DNA of 64,000 nt from Mortierella alpina (Eukaryota; Mortierellomycota; Mortierellomycetes; Mortierellales; Mortierellaceae): contig JANATF010000012.1 of the NCBI GenBank assembly GCA_029449245.1, positions 930,001-994,000 of the forward strand, written 5' to 3'. The position numbers were made by a program, and so were the translations under genes. Below, piece after piece: positions 53,516 through 63,923 of the stretch (positions are counted from its first letter, which is position 1; each line of letters opens with the position of its first letter). The notes under the pieces are model-generated. The model was not told the DNA's origin. It was given only the letters and a program-made list of their open reading frames with translations, and did no database searches.

Positions 53516-55136
53516 TTATCGCTGCTGGATGTGCTGATGCTGTTGCTGTTGCTCCTCATGCGACTGCGCCTGCTGTTGAGCCTGCTGATGACTTTTGAAA
53601 ACCTGCTCCATGGTCGCCAGTCCATCCGCAGGCAGATCCAAGGCAGACTGAGGGCCTGTTTGCAGAATGGACGCCATCCCAGATCCTGCCATTGAACTCG
53701 AGCCCGATAATGACAGCGGGTTGGTTGGAGACAGCTCCGGGGCTGCAGGAAGAGCGGGAGCCGCATTATTTATATAGACAGTGTTGTCTAGCAAATACAC
53801 GTGCACGAAGAGAGGGTTAGTGGTCAACCATATGAACATCCTTTCAAATACAAATGGTCGCTCATTTAGACATTGTTCACCAAATTAGAACGGCTCCTGT
53901 TTTTTGTATCTTACCAGGGTTGGTGAGCGCTGGCGCAAGTGAAGGCATGCCGACGCTCAAGAGAAGGCCGTTGTCGGCCGAGGCTCCGTTCTCAATCTCT
54001 GTCTGGGCCAACAGAAACTTACGAAGCTCCTTCACTAAAGGCAGCTTGGTGGCACCAATCTGACCATTTTGGATCAGATATTCAGAAATGACATCAAGGG
54101 CATCGTTGGCGGTAGCGGCTGTCACCTTCTTGACCTCAGGCCGACGGCTCAGGCTCGAGGAGGATGGCTCCTTGGGGGTAAAAGTCATGTTAGCGAAGGC
54201 CAGAGTGCCTGAGCCCGAGCCCACGTCGCCCGAGGAACCGTCGGTCGTCAGTAACGACCGCATGTCCATAAAGGAGTTAGGGCCAGCATCGGTAGACTCT
54301 GGGCCATTGAAGGCGCTTCCGGGTCGTAGGGCCTTCACAGCGTTCGCAGTGCTCTCGTCTGCACCCAACTTGCCCTTGTCAGAATCCTGGCCAACTTCCT
54401 CCATCTCCTCATCCCCATCGCCGCCGTCGCTGCCATCGCCAGTGTCCTGAGGCCCAGAGCCGCCTCCAGCGGTGCCGATCGTGCCCAGGCTCGGACCCCC
54501 CAAGCCACCAGCAGAGCTGGCGCCGCTGCCATTCGATCGCGACTTGAATTGACGATGCTTGATGCCGTGACGCCTCTTGAAGCCATGGTACCATCCAGAG
54601 GTCAGACCAAGCTCAGACTCGGAGATTCCCATGCGCTCGGCAATACCCTTGGCAACCTGGGTAATGGCGGCCTCGCTCGTCAGAGTCATGACCGGGGGCA
54701 GTTGAGCCGGGTCCCCTAATGGAATGGAGGCGCCAATGGCGTTCAGACGTTCCTGTTCTTGCTGAATTTGAATTTGCTCCTGCTCCAATGCTTTAAGTTC
54801 CTGCACGAGCGCCTTCTCAAACTCTGGGAACTTGACGGAGCGATGGCGTTTGGCGGAAGGGTTGAGAAGCTCCGTGGAAAGACGCTCAATGGCAGAGGAC
54901 CTCAGTCTCGAGGCGGTGGATAGCGAGATGGTGAGGCCGAATCGGGTCTTGCAAAACTGAACAATTTCCTTACAGGAGATGGAGTTGGTTCCGGTGATCG
55001 GGGTGCTGGAGCTGCCGCCTGGGCTGCCGGTATCTTCGCCGTCATTTTTGGTGAGCTGAGCCTGCTGCTGGGACTCTGTGATAAATACAGAGATCTTTCG
55101 CCGCTGGGACTCTGTCAGGGAGACGTAGTTGGGCAT
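53516..55136 (-). CDS. CENP-B / pogo-type DNA-binding protein without transposase domain
   Basis: This is a predicted nuclear DNA-binding protein of 497 residues in two exons (55136-53915 and 53787-53516). The first part starts MPNYVSLTESQRRKISVFI and holds a Psq-like helix-turn-helix (KEIVQFCKTRFGLTISLSTA). A second CENP-B-type helix-turn-helix follows (FPEFEKALVQELKAL, then ISESELGLTSGWYHGFKRRH). This tandem pair is the DNA-binding module of pogo/Tigger transposases and of CENP-B. The DDE catalytic domain that would follow is absent; instead there is a low-complexity Gly/Asp/Ser-rich region and a glutamine-histidine-rich C terminus. It is probably a domesticated transposase used as a transcription or chromatin factor. 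Its DNA target is unknown. Confidence 0.8.
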
Positions 55137-56948
55137 GGCGCACACGATTTAGGGTCGGGTGTAGAGCGGCCGCAGGAGTGGAGAGAGGGGGAGGAGGAAG
55201 AGGGGTGCGCAAAGACCGACAGAAAGCGTAAAAGGGTGGTAGGTACTTGGACTCTTGGTCTGAATATGCAGTCTGCTCTTGCTGTTTTAATTGTTGGTGT
55301 GTGCGAGGACGTGGTGATGCGGGATTGCAACTAAGGCGAGGAAGAAGGAGGGGTTCGCACAAAGAAGAATGGGCAATCGCTTAAGCCTGGGGTGAATGAA
55401 CAATATAGGAGGTGTAATGGACGGATGGGGTGGGTGGACAGAAGAGGGGAAAAGGAAAGAGAAAGCAGACACAGAGGAAGAGCGAGGCATCCTTATATCT
55501 ATTCGCCGCCAAACAGTGACTTTGTACGCTCGTCACTTTCGCAGCTTTGCACGAACTCCATACATCTCTCTCCTCACAGCAAGCCATCGCTGTGAAGCTA
55601 CCACTGTACTGCTCAGGGAGAAGGGGGCAAAAAGACGCGTCGCACCGGCGGCGTTGGTCCACACGCTTGCTTGCAGTGTAGAAAGAGGAATCCCAAATAC
55701 GTGGAAAGAAATATGCGCTGGAGCCTTTGCTTCATAAGTCGGCTCTGCTCGAAAGCTCCCTCAACTCAATCAACGATAAGCCTGGTCGATCAGGGCCGCA
55801 CATGCATGCCACAGTATAGCATACGCATTCAAGCTTGAAGTCGCCTGGGGTTGAGAGCAAAAAAAGTAGAGAAGGAGGGAGGCGTGCATGCATCTCTGCC
55901 GGAGACGAACAGCAGGGTGCACAGCGGTGGGCTTTACAAGGGATGGACATACACATACATAGGCAGCAAAGACTGCACACCCATTCATGCTCATGCTCCT
56001 GCTCTCCTCCCCCTTCTCTGTGCGTATAAAAACCCCATGCAGTCGTATGCAGTCCATGTCGTACTGATCTACTTTGCTGAACCCACCAGGTTGTATATCG
56101 ACGCCCTTCTCGTTTCGAGGTGCATCCTTCGTCATGGCATTCCGGTAGCGGTCAACGACGCCATGATCTCTCTCTCTCTCTCGCTGATCCAACACCCACA
56201 TCCAACACCTTGGCTTGGCATCGTCTCTGTTTTATGTGTACCTTGTCTCGTTTGATTAGGTACATGGCCGATACATTGACGATATATACCATTGAACACT
56301 GCAAGTCTTGATATGATGCCACCAAGGGACAAACCCATTGCGCGTATACCGACGCAACAACTGAGATGTGCCATGCCCGTATCCGCACTACTCCTACTTC
56401 CTTGCTGTGTATGATGGGCATGAAGGGTATGAACGGACATATCATATCTGTTGGTGGCCCTTGTCGATCAAGGACCAAGGTGCGGACATGCCGTGCACGT
56501 CTCTAGTGTCCCATTGCTATGGGCTGCTGAACGTATAGATCCGTAGTTGTGAGATAGTGCGAAATTGGATGCTAAAATAGCCGCCATGACAGCACTACCG
56601 CTCAGGAGCATGTGTGCGGTGCGTGTGTGTGTTTATGGTACGTGCCAGTTCTGCCAGCCTTGCCCTTGCGGCGGGCGAGAACAAGGCCCCGTAAGAGTCG
56701 CCTGTGCCCCCTTTTCCTCGCTGTAGCAAACACGCACACACGACCAAGCATCGTCGCTGTTTTTTCTATCTTTTCTGCTTCCACATCCATCCCCGGCCAT
56801 CCCTCATCCCTCGACCCCATCGGCAGCAAGAGTAAGCACGCAGCAACCACCCACCAGCCAGAACGACAGGAATCCACCGTCCTCCTCACTCTCCCACAGC
56901 TCCCAACGTCTACCTCGAGTTCCATCCTCCCCATTGGTCATACTCTCA
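55137..56948. other. Divergent intergenic region before the Nudix-CCCH-W2 gene
   Basis: About 1.8 kb between two divergent genes, with no gene I can support. A TATAAAAA box on the plus strand at 56035-56042 has no recognisable coding region close downstream. It lies about 900 bases before the Nudix-CCCH-W2 start, so a long leader or a noncoding transcript is possible. A CT microsatellite occurs at about 56167-56181. Confidence 0.45.
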
Positions 56949-59732
56949 ATGGACAAGTCCTTGCACGTAACAGGAATCCTCATTTACCGTCATCAGCGGA
57001 ACTCGACAGAGATCTTATTAGTCAACGATTCTTTTAACCACAAGCGGCACTGGACTGGTCCCAAAGGCAGAGTCATCGGAGATGAAGACGAACTCAAGTA
57101 TGCTGCAGTCTCCATCTCCATCGTCGCTCTCGTTTCTGTCAACATGACTTGACAATTGCAGCAAGATCATCCTTTCTAATCTACTACTTGTAACCTGTGG
57201 CTAGATGTGCTTTGCGTGAGACTCTGGAGATCACCGGATTGTCCGTCAAGGATCTGAAGATCGAGGACTCGTTCCGCGCTGAAATCAAGTACCTTGCAGG
57301 CACCAGGTATGTTCGAGATCACTCAGTCTCTTACGTCTCACGATGCCAGATCAGGATTCCCGCGATCTCCATCCCTTTGGCGTAATTCTGCTTCATCGTC
57401 ATACAAACCTACGCTCGAGGACGTGATATTCGTTCCCGTTCAGCGTCTTGTTTGCATTGAACGTAAAAGCCAGGAGCGACGGAGCCATGGGCGCTTCTTA
57501 TTTATTCCTTTCCCTCACTTTTTACGCCTACTCACCTGCACGCTTAACACTCGCTCTACTCCGTGCTCCTCATGATACTCTGGATGCTGTGTACTCATCA
57601 TACATTGTGCATGTGCATGATATTAGACCCAAGCGTGTGGTCTATTACCTGGCCGAGTTGACCGACAGCGCCAAGGTCCTCCCCACGGGCGAAGGCGTTC
57701 AGTTCTCGTGGAGCAATCTTCAGCAGGCAACTGATAAGGCTCTCTACAAGACCATGCAGGATGTCCTGCGTATGGCGTTTACTGCGGCCGAGGCTAGCAG
57801 GGCCAAGGCGCTTGCGGCAGCCCCGCCAAAGATTCACCGCAGCCACTCCAACAACAGTGGAGACAGCCTGGAGTCCAGCATGAAGAACCTCAACATTGCT
57901 CTTCCTCTGGATTCGCAGCGCCAGGCCATCACTCGTGACTACAACAATAACCGCAGTAACCTGAACAGGGATCGCGGCGAGAACCGCGATGGCAATAACG
58001 GTGGAGGGCGCTCGTACCCAAATGGTATGTCACACTAAAGAATGCATACGGAGTGCATAGGATAGGTCGATGCGGTATGCTAAAAATGACTCCCCCTTCA
58101 TTTTTATATTTTTCGAAACAAAAAAAAAAAATAGGCGCTAACCCTCACGCAGACAACCCAAACTACAAAACACGACTTTGCGAGAGATTCGAGGCGGAGC
58201 AATTCTGCCCTTATTACGGAAAGTGCACGTTTGCGCACGGTCTTGCGGAACTGCGCCAGCGCCCAGTGCCCACGGATCAGCAGGACAAGCCTCTGTCGGC
58301 TGTCCAGGCTTCTTACCAAAACCGCGCCAAGCGCACTGAGGCGACCGAAAATGAGTTCCACAAGACTCGTCTCTGTGAGCGCTTTATGAACGATGGCGAA
58401 TGTCCCTTTGGCATCAAGTGCACGTACGCCCATGGACGCGAGGAGCTCCGCCAGCGTGCAGGTTACCAGAACACCAACAATACCAATGCAGGCTTTACCA
58501 ACGGACAGAACCGGCAATATCCCAGAGAGGGACAATCCGGAGACCGCCCCTATAGAGCCAATAATGGCGAGGGGAACCAGGACCGAAGCTTCCGACCTCA
58601 GCAGCAGCAACAGCAGTACTCTGGCGAAGGTCTGGAGGAGCGCCCTTACAGACCTTTCAGATCGACCTTTGGAGACAACTTGCGCGAGAATCGGGATGGC
58701 CCTTATAGACCTCCTCAGGCTCTGGAGCAGGAGCGACCCGCGTTCCGTGCACAACCCGATACCACGAACACGACTGGTACTTACCGCGTTCCTCAGGCAC
58801 GCAACTTGTCCAACCAGACTGCAGATGATTCCACCAGTCTGAGCCGCTCAGTCTTGGCTCCTCGTGCCACGATCGCCTCGCCGATGGTGGCAGCACCTGC
58901 CGCACCTGCACCAGCAATTATTGCGCAGCCTACGACCAGTACCTCGCCTGCCCCTGCATTGGGAGCTGAAAAGTCCAACAACGGCCGTCGCCGAGTACAA
59001 GAACTCAATGTAAGGAGAAGTAGTTCAAAGGAGAAAAAAAAACGGAACGATTGGACTCATAAGAGGGTGGCCGCAGGAAGTATATGAGTGTGTTGCTAAC
59101 CCTTCCTCATGATCTTTTCTTGCTTACAGGAGAAGCCTCGCGCCAAGGTGGTGGAGATGTCTAGCGAGGACATGGAAAAGTTTCACATCCGCCGACCCGA
59201 GACTCCTGTAGCCGCCAAGCAGGACTCGAAGCAGGCTCAGCGCGATCAATTGATCCTGGACCTTCAAAAGTTCTTCCAGGCGAGTCAGCAGGCTCTCGAA
59301 AGTGGCAGTGGCGGTAGTGTCTCGGACAAGAAGAAGCAACTGCAGGACGAGATCAAGGAGGTGACGCGAGTTGAGATGCGCAACGGATTGACCAAGCCTC
59401 AATTGTACTTTATCCTGGTCGCCTCACTGTTCACAGAGACGTCGGTTGAGACCTGGAAGAAGGCGTTGGTGGAGAAGGAGAAGCTGCTGGCCAACTTTGT
59501 GCGGTCGACGGAGGATCAATTGCAGCTGATGCGTGCCTGGGAGCAACTGTTTGTCAAGCACCGACCCAACATGATGGTCAGGGCACCCATTGTGATGAAG
59601 GCATTGTATGACTCGGAACTGGTGGAGGAGGACGTGATGCTCTCATGGTATGATCTCGCTACCACTGATGCGGAGCTTAAGAAGAAGTGCGTCGTCTTTG
59701 TGGACTGGCTCCGCTCGGCCGAAGAGGAGTAA
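56949..59732 (+). CDS. Nudix - tandem CCCH zinc finger - W2 (eIF5C) fusion protein
   Basis: This is a 708-residue protein in five exons joined in frame: 56949-57097, 57205-57306, 57627-58024, 58135-59009 and 59130-59732. Residues 1 to about 135 form a Nudix domain of the NUDT2 (Ap4A hydrolase) type. Its Nudix box spans 40-62 and reads RETLEITG where RExxEExG is expected, so the second Glu of the EE pair is Ile59. Two C-x8-C-x5-C-x3-H zinc fingers follow, at C232-H251 and C297-H316, each with the TTP/TIS11 lead-in KTRLCERF. That type binds AU-rich mRNA. A Pro/Gln/Arg-rich linker leads to a C-terminal W2 domain (about 530-708; ALYDSELVEEDVMLSWYDLA, ending DWLRSAEEE) as in eIF5 and eIF2B-epsilon. 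A role in mRNA control is inferred. The third intron-exon join is supported by the NUDT2-like run KRVVYYLAEL. Confidence 0.85.
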
Positions 59733-60095
59733 AAAAAAAAAAAAAAAAAGATGGTGTTCCTCTTAATACCATTATACTATCGTTATCCTTCCCTCTTTCT
59801 TACTCCTTCGCTTACACTTGTTTTTCTCGTAGCCCGTCTTTTTCGTAGTCCTTTCTTTCATTACCCTCTCAGGTGCTGGTTCTTAATGTCTATCATTGTT
59901 GGTGTTACGGCAGCGTCGTCATTGCGATTTATTCTTTGTTCTGTTTGCACAGGAGGGAGGGATAGGAGAACAAACCGAAAAAAAGCGCTTGCTGGTTTTT
60001 CGAATATGGGTCCAATACATTGTCAAAGCGCCTCTGAGGGCACATATTTTTAATTTTCTATTTGAGACGATCCTCGATCCTTTACTCAAGACACT
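59733..60095. other. Convergent 3' flanks of the Nudix fusion and LRR genes
   Basis: This 363-base gap lies between two convergent stop codons. It begins with an A-tract overlapping the stop codon (59731-59748) and continues T-rich. No gene is seen. Confidence 0.6.
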
Positions 60096-61751
60096 TTATG
60101 GTTGTTGCTGCATTGCACCTGCGCCTTTCCAATGCACGGCCAAGCCCGGACGAGCCTCCTCGATCCTGGTAGCGACCGTCTCCCATGCGTTCTGCTCATC
60201 ATCATCAGGGCCTGATTCTTCAGAATCACCCTGCCCAGGGTGCTGAGGTTCCTGGACTCGATCGCCGTTGCCAGCAATCTCAAGACGCATCAAGGACGGG
60301 ATCATGCCTTTGATCAGACACACGCCCAACTGCGTAAAGCTCTCCCGAGAGATGCCATTGCAACCTACGTCCAGATGGATGAGATTTTCAAGCACATGGT
60401 GTGCGGTGCTGGAGCCGTTGGGGACGCTGGCACTGACCAGTGCTGTAGGGTTTGGCAGAGGCGGCGATGATAGTGGCGAGAGATTCGAGATCAAATGAGT
60501 TTCGAGGGCCTCGTGCAAGACATGGATCCCATTCTCAAATAGGCCAAGACTCTCGAGTGAGCTGGCACCCACAAGACCGTGCCATCCCAAGACGCCGACC
60601 TTGTTGGATCCCAATTCTAGATTCTTCAGCGTCGTGTTATATCCTGTGGTGCATTCCTCCTTCTCTTCCATTTCTGCAGTGGCGGCTGCCGAAGACGCTG
60701 AATCTGTGGGTGTCAATGCTGCTCCGATGGATCGAGCGCCTCTGTTTCCGACTCGGTTGTTCCTCATGCGAATCGTTGTCAATCCATGGTTATGTCTCAG
60801 GGCGGAGGCCAAGAAGGTGGCGCCGATAGACGAAATATTGCAGTAGTCCATCCAGAGCTCCTGCAACGTCTGGTTGTGCTTCAAGGCCGTGGCGATCGCC
60901 TCCAAGACCGTATCTCCATCTGACCGGATCTCTGCTTCTTGCTCAGGGGTCAAACTGACGGTCAGGTCGTGGATTTCATGATCCCATTGAATCTTGTCTT
61001 CGTCATCCTCTTCCACTGGCAAGGGCGGGTCCATACAAGAACTCATCCGGAGTCGTTCCAGCTGTTGGTTGGTTTCGAGTGCTTTACCAATCGCGGTGCC
61101 ACCTTCCTCGGTCAACTCGTTGTCGCTCAGATCAATCTCTTTTAATCCAGGTGTTTCTGGACCGCTCTGGCCGGCCAAGAGCTCTGCGACCGCTCGAGTT
61201 CCACTCTCTCCAAACGAGTTTAGGCACAGATCCAACTTTTGTAAACTCTTGCTCTGAGCCAAACTTTGGCACAAGGTGGCGATATCCTGATCAGTCAGCT
61301 TGTTCCTGGCAAGATTCAATTCCTGCAGAGCTTGGTTCTTCTCCAGTGCAGCAGCCAAAGCACCCACGCTAGCTTTATGACCTCCTAGACCCTTGTTCTC
61401 CAGATCGAGACGGAGGGGTGCTTGACTTTTGGCGAGGCCATCTGCCAGAATCTTGAACACGGTTTCGTCGGATCCTAGGCCATCGTGGCCGACATTGAGT
61501 CGTTCCAAAGTCCTGTTGTGTTCCAGAGCCATGGCCAACTTGTGAGCCGCGTCCTGGTCGAGCGCGTGTCCGGAAGCATAGAATTCCTTGAGGGTGGAGT
61601 TGTGAGTAATGGCCTCAAAGACCTGACCGAGCTCAGCGGAGGTGATACGACGAAAGGAGAGGATGTGGAGACTGGTGAAGGAGGCATCGTTCTCTTGGAG
61701 ACGCTTCACCCACGAGTCGACGTTGTTTGCGTTACCACCACCCCAGGCCAT
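60096..61751 (-). CDS. Ribonuclease-inhibitor-type leucine-rich-repeat protein
   Basis: This is a single-exon 551-residue protein built of long LRRs of about 28 residues, as in RNase inhibitor, RanGAP and NLRC proteins. Repeats include LQELNLARNKLTDQDIATLC, LQKLDLCLNSFGESGTRAVA, LKEIDLSDNELTEEGGTAIG and LQELWMDYCNISSIGATFLA. An acidic insertion (about 250-285) and Ser/Ala-rich insertions interrupt the array. There is no NACHT, F-box or kinase domain and no signal peptide, so it is likely a cytosolic protein-interaction scaffold. Its partner is unknown. It is not clearly RanGAP, because the characteristic acidic C-terminal tail is missing. The ATG at 61751 is the first in frame. Confidence 0.85.
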   Translation of the reverse strand: MAWGGGNANNVDSWVKRLQENDASFTSLHILSFRRITSAELGQVFEAITHNSTLKEFYASGHALDQDAAHKLAMALEHNRTLERLNVGHDGLGSDETVFKILADGLAKSQAPLRLDLENKGLGGHKASVGALAAALEKNQALQELNLARNKLTDQDIATLCQSLAQSKSLQKLDLCLNSFGESGTRAVAELLAGQSGPETPGLKEIDLSDNELTEEGGTAIGKALETNQQLERLRMSSCMDPPLPVEEDDEDKIQWDHEIHDLTVSLTPEQEAEIRSDGDTVLEAIATALKHNQTLQELWMDYCNISSIGATFLASALRHNHGLTTIRMRNNRVGNRGARSIGAALTPTDSASSAAATAEMEEKEECTTGYNTTLKNLELGSNKVGVLGWHGLVGASSLESLGLFENGIHVLHEALETHLISNLSPLSSPPLPNPTALVSASVPNGSSTAHHVLENLIHLDVGCNGISRESFTQLGVCLIKGMIPSLMRLEIAGNGDRVQEPQHPGQGDSEESGPDDDEQNAWETVATRIEEARPGLAVHWKGAGAMQQQP

Positions 61752-62024
61752 GTTGGATATGCAGTTTCTTTGTAGGTTATTAAGGAGTTAAAGAAAAAGT
61801 AGGTTTGAGCTGCTTCTGAGAAGCAATCGAGCAGTTGAGACGCTGGTAAAAAAAAGACGTTGAGCTGTTTGGAATCTAACGACAAGCGCAAGGAAGGGGA
61901 ATGCAGAATGGAATGCAAGGACCGTTTGGCATATCTGCTGTTTTGACGATTTGCAATGACCACGTTGCCAGGTGGCTTTTTTTTTTTCAGGGGGACTTTT
62001 TTTTTTTTTTTGACCCCACGCGGA
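61752..62024. other. Short gap between LRR gene and the unrecognised gene
   Basis: This 273-base region holds the upstream flank of the LRR gene and the 3' flank of the next minus-strand gene. Long T-runs occur at about 61978-62011. Confidence 0.5.
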
Positions 62025-63190
62025 TCAGTCGCGTTCGAGGGAATGAAGCTGGTCCGCAAACGCGCTCCAGTCCACACTCTCGTCATGGCCGGTAGAGGAC
62101 ATCTGCTTCTTGGATGCTGCGTTCACCATAATCCTCAGGTGTTTGATTACGTCCTAGTAGAGACATGTTTGAACAATCATATTCACTTTAGTTGGATACT
62201 CATCTCGTGAATAGACTTGCAACTCGACCCAGGGGATGAGGGCTTACCATAGCTTCTGAGCGTGATGTCTCAACATACTCCTGCAGCTTGAACAAAACAG
62301 TTTCGATGCACCGAGATGGTGTGGGGTGGTCACGCACCCTACTGAAGATGACGCTAGCCTTTGCCTTTCTGTCAATAGTCTCTGCCGACAAGTCTGACAA
62401 CACGTCTTTTGTCACTAGTTATTTGTCAAGAAATATTTGGTTGATCGCAGTTAGTTTGTAAAGGGGTAAAACTCTGGCTTTGTTTTCGTTCACATCTAGT
62501 CGCCCTATCCTACCTTGCAAAGTTGTGTCCATAGCATCCAGCCGCGGTAGTTGATCAAAGTGAGAGTGCACCCCGGCAATAAGACTCTCGAGAGCAGTTT
62601 CGTTCACCAGCGACTACAGCAGGAATAAAAGCGACCAACGTTAGCATCTCTTTCGCACTGTCCCATCCTTCTACCTGTGCAAGCAGGACGCTCTGTCACG
62701 CCTCCACATATACGAACGGTACCATCGTCTCACTTCGCAGGCCGGAAGTACAAGCTTGATCCAAAGAGCCAGGGTCTCTACTTTGGATTTCGAGGCGCAA
62801 AATCTCCATCCTTGCCATCGGAGAGAGCGTGGGGTTCTTGAGCAGCCGCGTTCGAAGAGCCGTTGTTGGACTGACAAGCTCCTGGAGTGATGGCAGTGGT
62901 CCATGCAAAGCCGTTGAAGACTCTTCCTTCTGTGTGGATCCCTCCTGCTGCGACCCAAGGTATGATCGGACGATGATGACGGCTTCGCTTTCATGCTCCG
63001 AGAGCGGATCAGACGCAGCTGCATGCAACGAGAGCATGAATGCAAGGTGGTCCGTCCATTGGAAGCACTGTCGAATGTAGACTGGGGTCCACTGTTGATC
63101 AAAGTGGGCCGGGACAGGGATGGCAACGGCTGCCTGCTGAAGGATCCGGCAGACGATGGCCAGCTCGGGGCTGGTTTGTGCAGGATTCAT
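62025..63190 (-). CDS. Unrecognised helical protein, four exons
   Basis: I do not recognise this protein. Four exons join in frame: 63190-62723, 62613-62514, 62414-62248 and 62153-62025, giving 287 residues. The coherent phases over three introns with good GT-AG sites argue that it is a real gene. The sequence is mostly predicted helix without signal peptide, membrane segment, zinc motif or obvious enzyme motif. It starts MNPAQTSPELAIVCRILQQA and ends with a charged region (MDVIKHLRIMVNAASKKQM). The first intron has other possible donors close by. It is divergent from MEMO1, with 276 bases between start codons. Confidence 0.65.
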
Positions 63191-63466
63191 GCATCAGCAG
63201 CTTGCGGGAGAATTGGCGGCAAAAGAAAGACAGACGCCATTCAGGGGGAGATGCGCACAAGAAAAGCTCGAGAAAGTCCAAGTCACGTTTTTTTTTTTCG
63301 CTTCGCCCTGCTCTGCCCTGCAGTTATCTGCGAGCAGCGGGCTCCGCCGCTGGCATTCCCCCTCTTTCGTCTGCCTCCCTTTTCGATTCCCTCATTCCTC
63401 ACACCTGCGACACGCCGACTGCCCCACAGTGCCTCATTGTCCTCCAAGCAACACCACTCCTTGAGA
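63191..63466. promoter_or_regulatory. Divergent promoter between the unrecognised gene and MEMO1
   Basis: This 276-base gap separates two divergent starts, so both promoters must be compact or shared. A T-run at about 63288-63299 and C+T-rich sequence lead into MEMO1. No TATA box is seen. Confidence 0.55.
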
Positions 63467-63923
63467 ATGAATGTCCGAGACGCAACCCACGCTGGCTCAT
63501 GGTACTCTGCTGACGGTGAGTAGAAGGCAGCATGTCGCGGGGAGGGCGCACGGCTGCATAGCAACAGGCCCATCCTGGACGAGCTCACTCTGACACACCT
63601 CTCTCTCTCTATCAATGTCTTTCTGTCTGTCTCTGTCTTCTTCAACTGTAGGCAGAGTGCTTGATAAGCAGCTGGCAGGGTGGCTCTCCAAGGCTGGCCA
63701 GACAACTCCACGAGGAGACCCGCTCCCTATCGACCGACTCCGAGCCATCATCGCTCCGTAAGCCATAACGAGTTCTTTCCCTCTCTTCCATGATGGTCAT
63801 AATGTCTTGGTGGAAATGCAACCCATCTCACAGCTTTACTTTTTGTCAAACTAGTCATGCTGGATACTCGTACAGCGGACCGGCCGCAGGGTACGCCTAC
63901 AAATGCATCAACCCTGAAGATTT
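63467..63923 (+). CDS. MEMO1: MEMO1 family protein, 5' part only
   Basis: MEMO1 proteins share a fold with iron-dependent dioxygenases and bind a metal; human MEMO1 acts in ErbB2-linked cell motility and metal handling. Three exons are in the window: 63467-63515, 63652-63757 and 63855-63923, encoding about 74 residues in frame. Motifs are RDATHAGSWYSADG, LAGWLSKA, RAIIAPHAGYSYSGPAAGYA and YKCINPEDL, all matching the family N terminus, including the first metal-site histidine in APHAGY. The gene continues past the last donor at 63924 and is cut by the window edge; no further acceptor is seen in the last 77 bases. Confidence 0.92.

Noticed and set aside
56035-56042. TATAAAAA box as promoter of a separate gene
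   Set aside because: No open frame with homology or coherent exon chain follows; it is kept only as a note on the intergenic region.
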